A stretch of DNA of 32,254 nt from contig JAUYQG010000124.1 in the NCBI GenBank assembly GCA_030695645.1, positions 1 to 32,254 of the forward strand, written 5' to 3'. Position 1 is the stretch's first letter. Every line of letters starts with the position of its first letter. Below, in pieces: positions 32,129 to 32,254 of the stretch. The stretch comes from Legionellaceae bacterium (GTDB taxonomy: Bacteria > Pseudomonadota > Gammaproteobacteria > Legionellales > Legionellaceae). The position numbers and the translations under genes were made by a program. Under the pieces are notes generated by a model, which worked only from the letters and a program-made list of their open reading frames with translations, ran no database searches and was not told the DNA's origin.

Positions 32129-32254
32129 ATGTTGACTGATAAAATAAAAATAACGATAAAAGACGCATCGCAGGCATTAACGGGTTATAAACGTCGAGCA
32201 TTCGTGGCTAAAGTAGCCATTGACTATTTTGAAGGTAGCTCTCGTCGTGCAGAA
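32129..32254 (+). CDS. N-terminal start of a possible transposase (partial)
   Basis: An ATG at 32129 opens a frame that runs to the window edge (42 codons). The sequence (TIKDASQALTGYKRRAFVAK, then VAIDYFEGSSRRAE) resembles, from memory, the N-termini of transposase-related proteins of the ISAzo13 type, which carry a helix-turn-helix at this point. AAGG lies about 10 bases upstream. The fragment is too short to be sure of family or intactness. Confidence 0.4.
   Translation, partial: MLTDKIKITIKDASQALTGYKRRAFVAKVAIDYFEGSSRRAE

Overview
The window comes from an AT-rich gammaproteobacterium that very probably belongs to the Legionellales (the Legionella/Coxiella/Berkiella-type host-associated bacteria). 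The main reason is a nearly complete Dot/Icm type IVB secretion locus on the plus strand, in the order icmT-icmS-(icmR-position gene)-icmQ-icmP-icmO-icmN-icmM-icmL-icmK-icmE-icmG-icmC-icmD-icmJ-icmB. This is the order of L. pneumophila icm/dot region II. I cannot fix the genus from the sequence alone. Gene identities rest on my recognition of protein families, gene order and lengths; no database search was run.

Layout. Positions 2-166 hold the C-terminal end of an unknown basic protein, followed by a GC-rich tract. Positions 362-3094 (minus strand) carry housekeeping genes: comM, ubiK and a 5-formyltetrahydrofolate cyclo-ligase, with a nested inverted-repeat element between the last two. A small acidic protein (3191-3379, plus) and an imperfect inverted-repeat element lead into the Dot/Icm block (3621-21431). 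Positions 21432-22246 are a landing zone for palindromic repeats and a MITE-like element. Positions 22247-31978 encode one uninterrupted 3243-residue protein with a SecA-type motor core. The window ends with another repeat and the first codons of a gene that may be a transposase.

How the genes work together. icmO, icmP, icmN, icmM, icmJ, icmS, icmL, icmK, icmE, icmG, icmC, icmD and icmB encode coupling-complex, outer-membrane-core, inner-membrane and ATPase parts of the Dot/Icm machine. icmQ and the fast-evolving gene in the icmR position form the expected IcmR/IcmQ-type pair. A CTTAA-N6-CTTAA direct repeat just upstream of the icmR-position gene matches the PmrA box known from Legionella and Coxiella icm promoters. 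The giant protein lies right after icmB and ends in a glutamate-rich tail, so it is a good candidate for a Dot/Icm substrate, though this is inference.

The most notable points are: the SecA-like giant protein; a pair of about 210-bp MITE-like elements flanking icmB, each with terminal inverted repeats and a 7-bp target duplication, one of them splitting the probable -10 box of the giant gene; the divergent icmR-position gene with its PmrA-like box; and an enlarged IcmE/DotG containing seven Cys-x23-Cys modules and a 450-bp in-frame tandem duplication.
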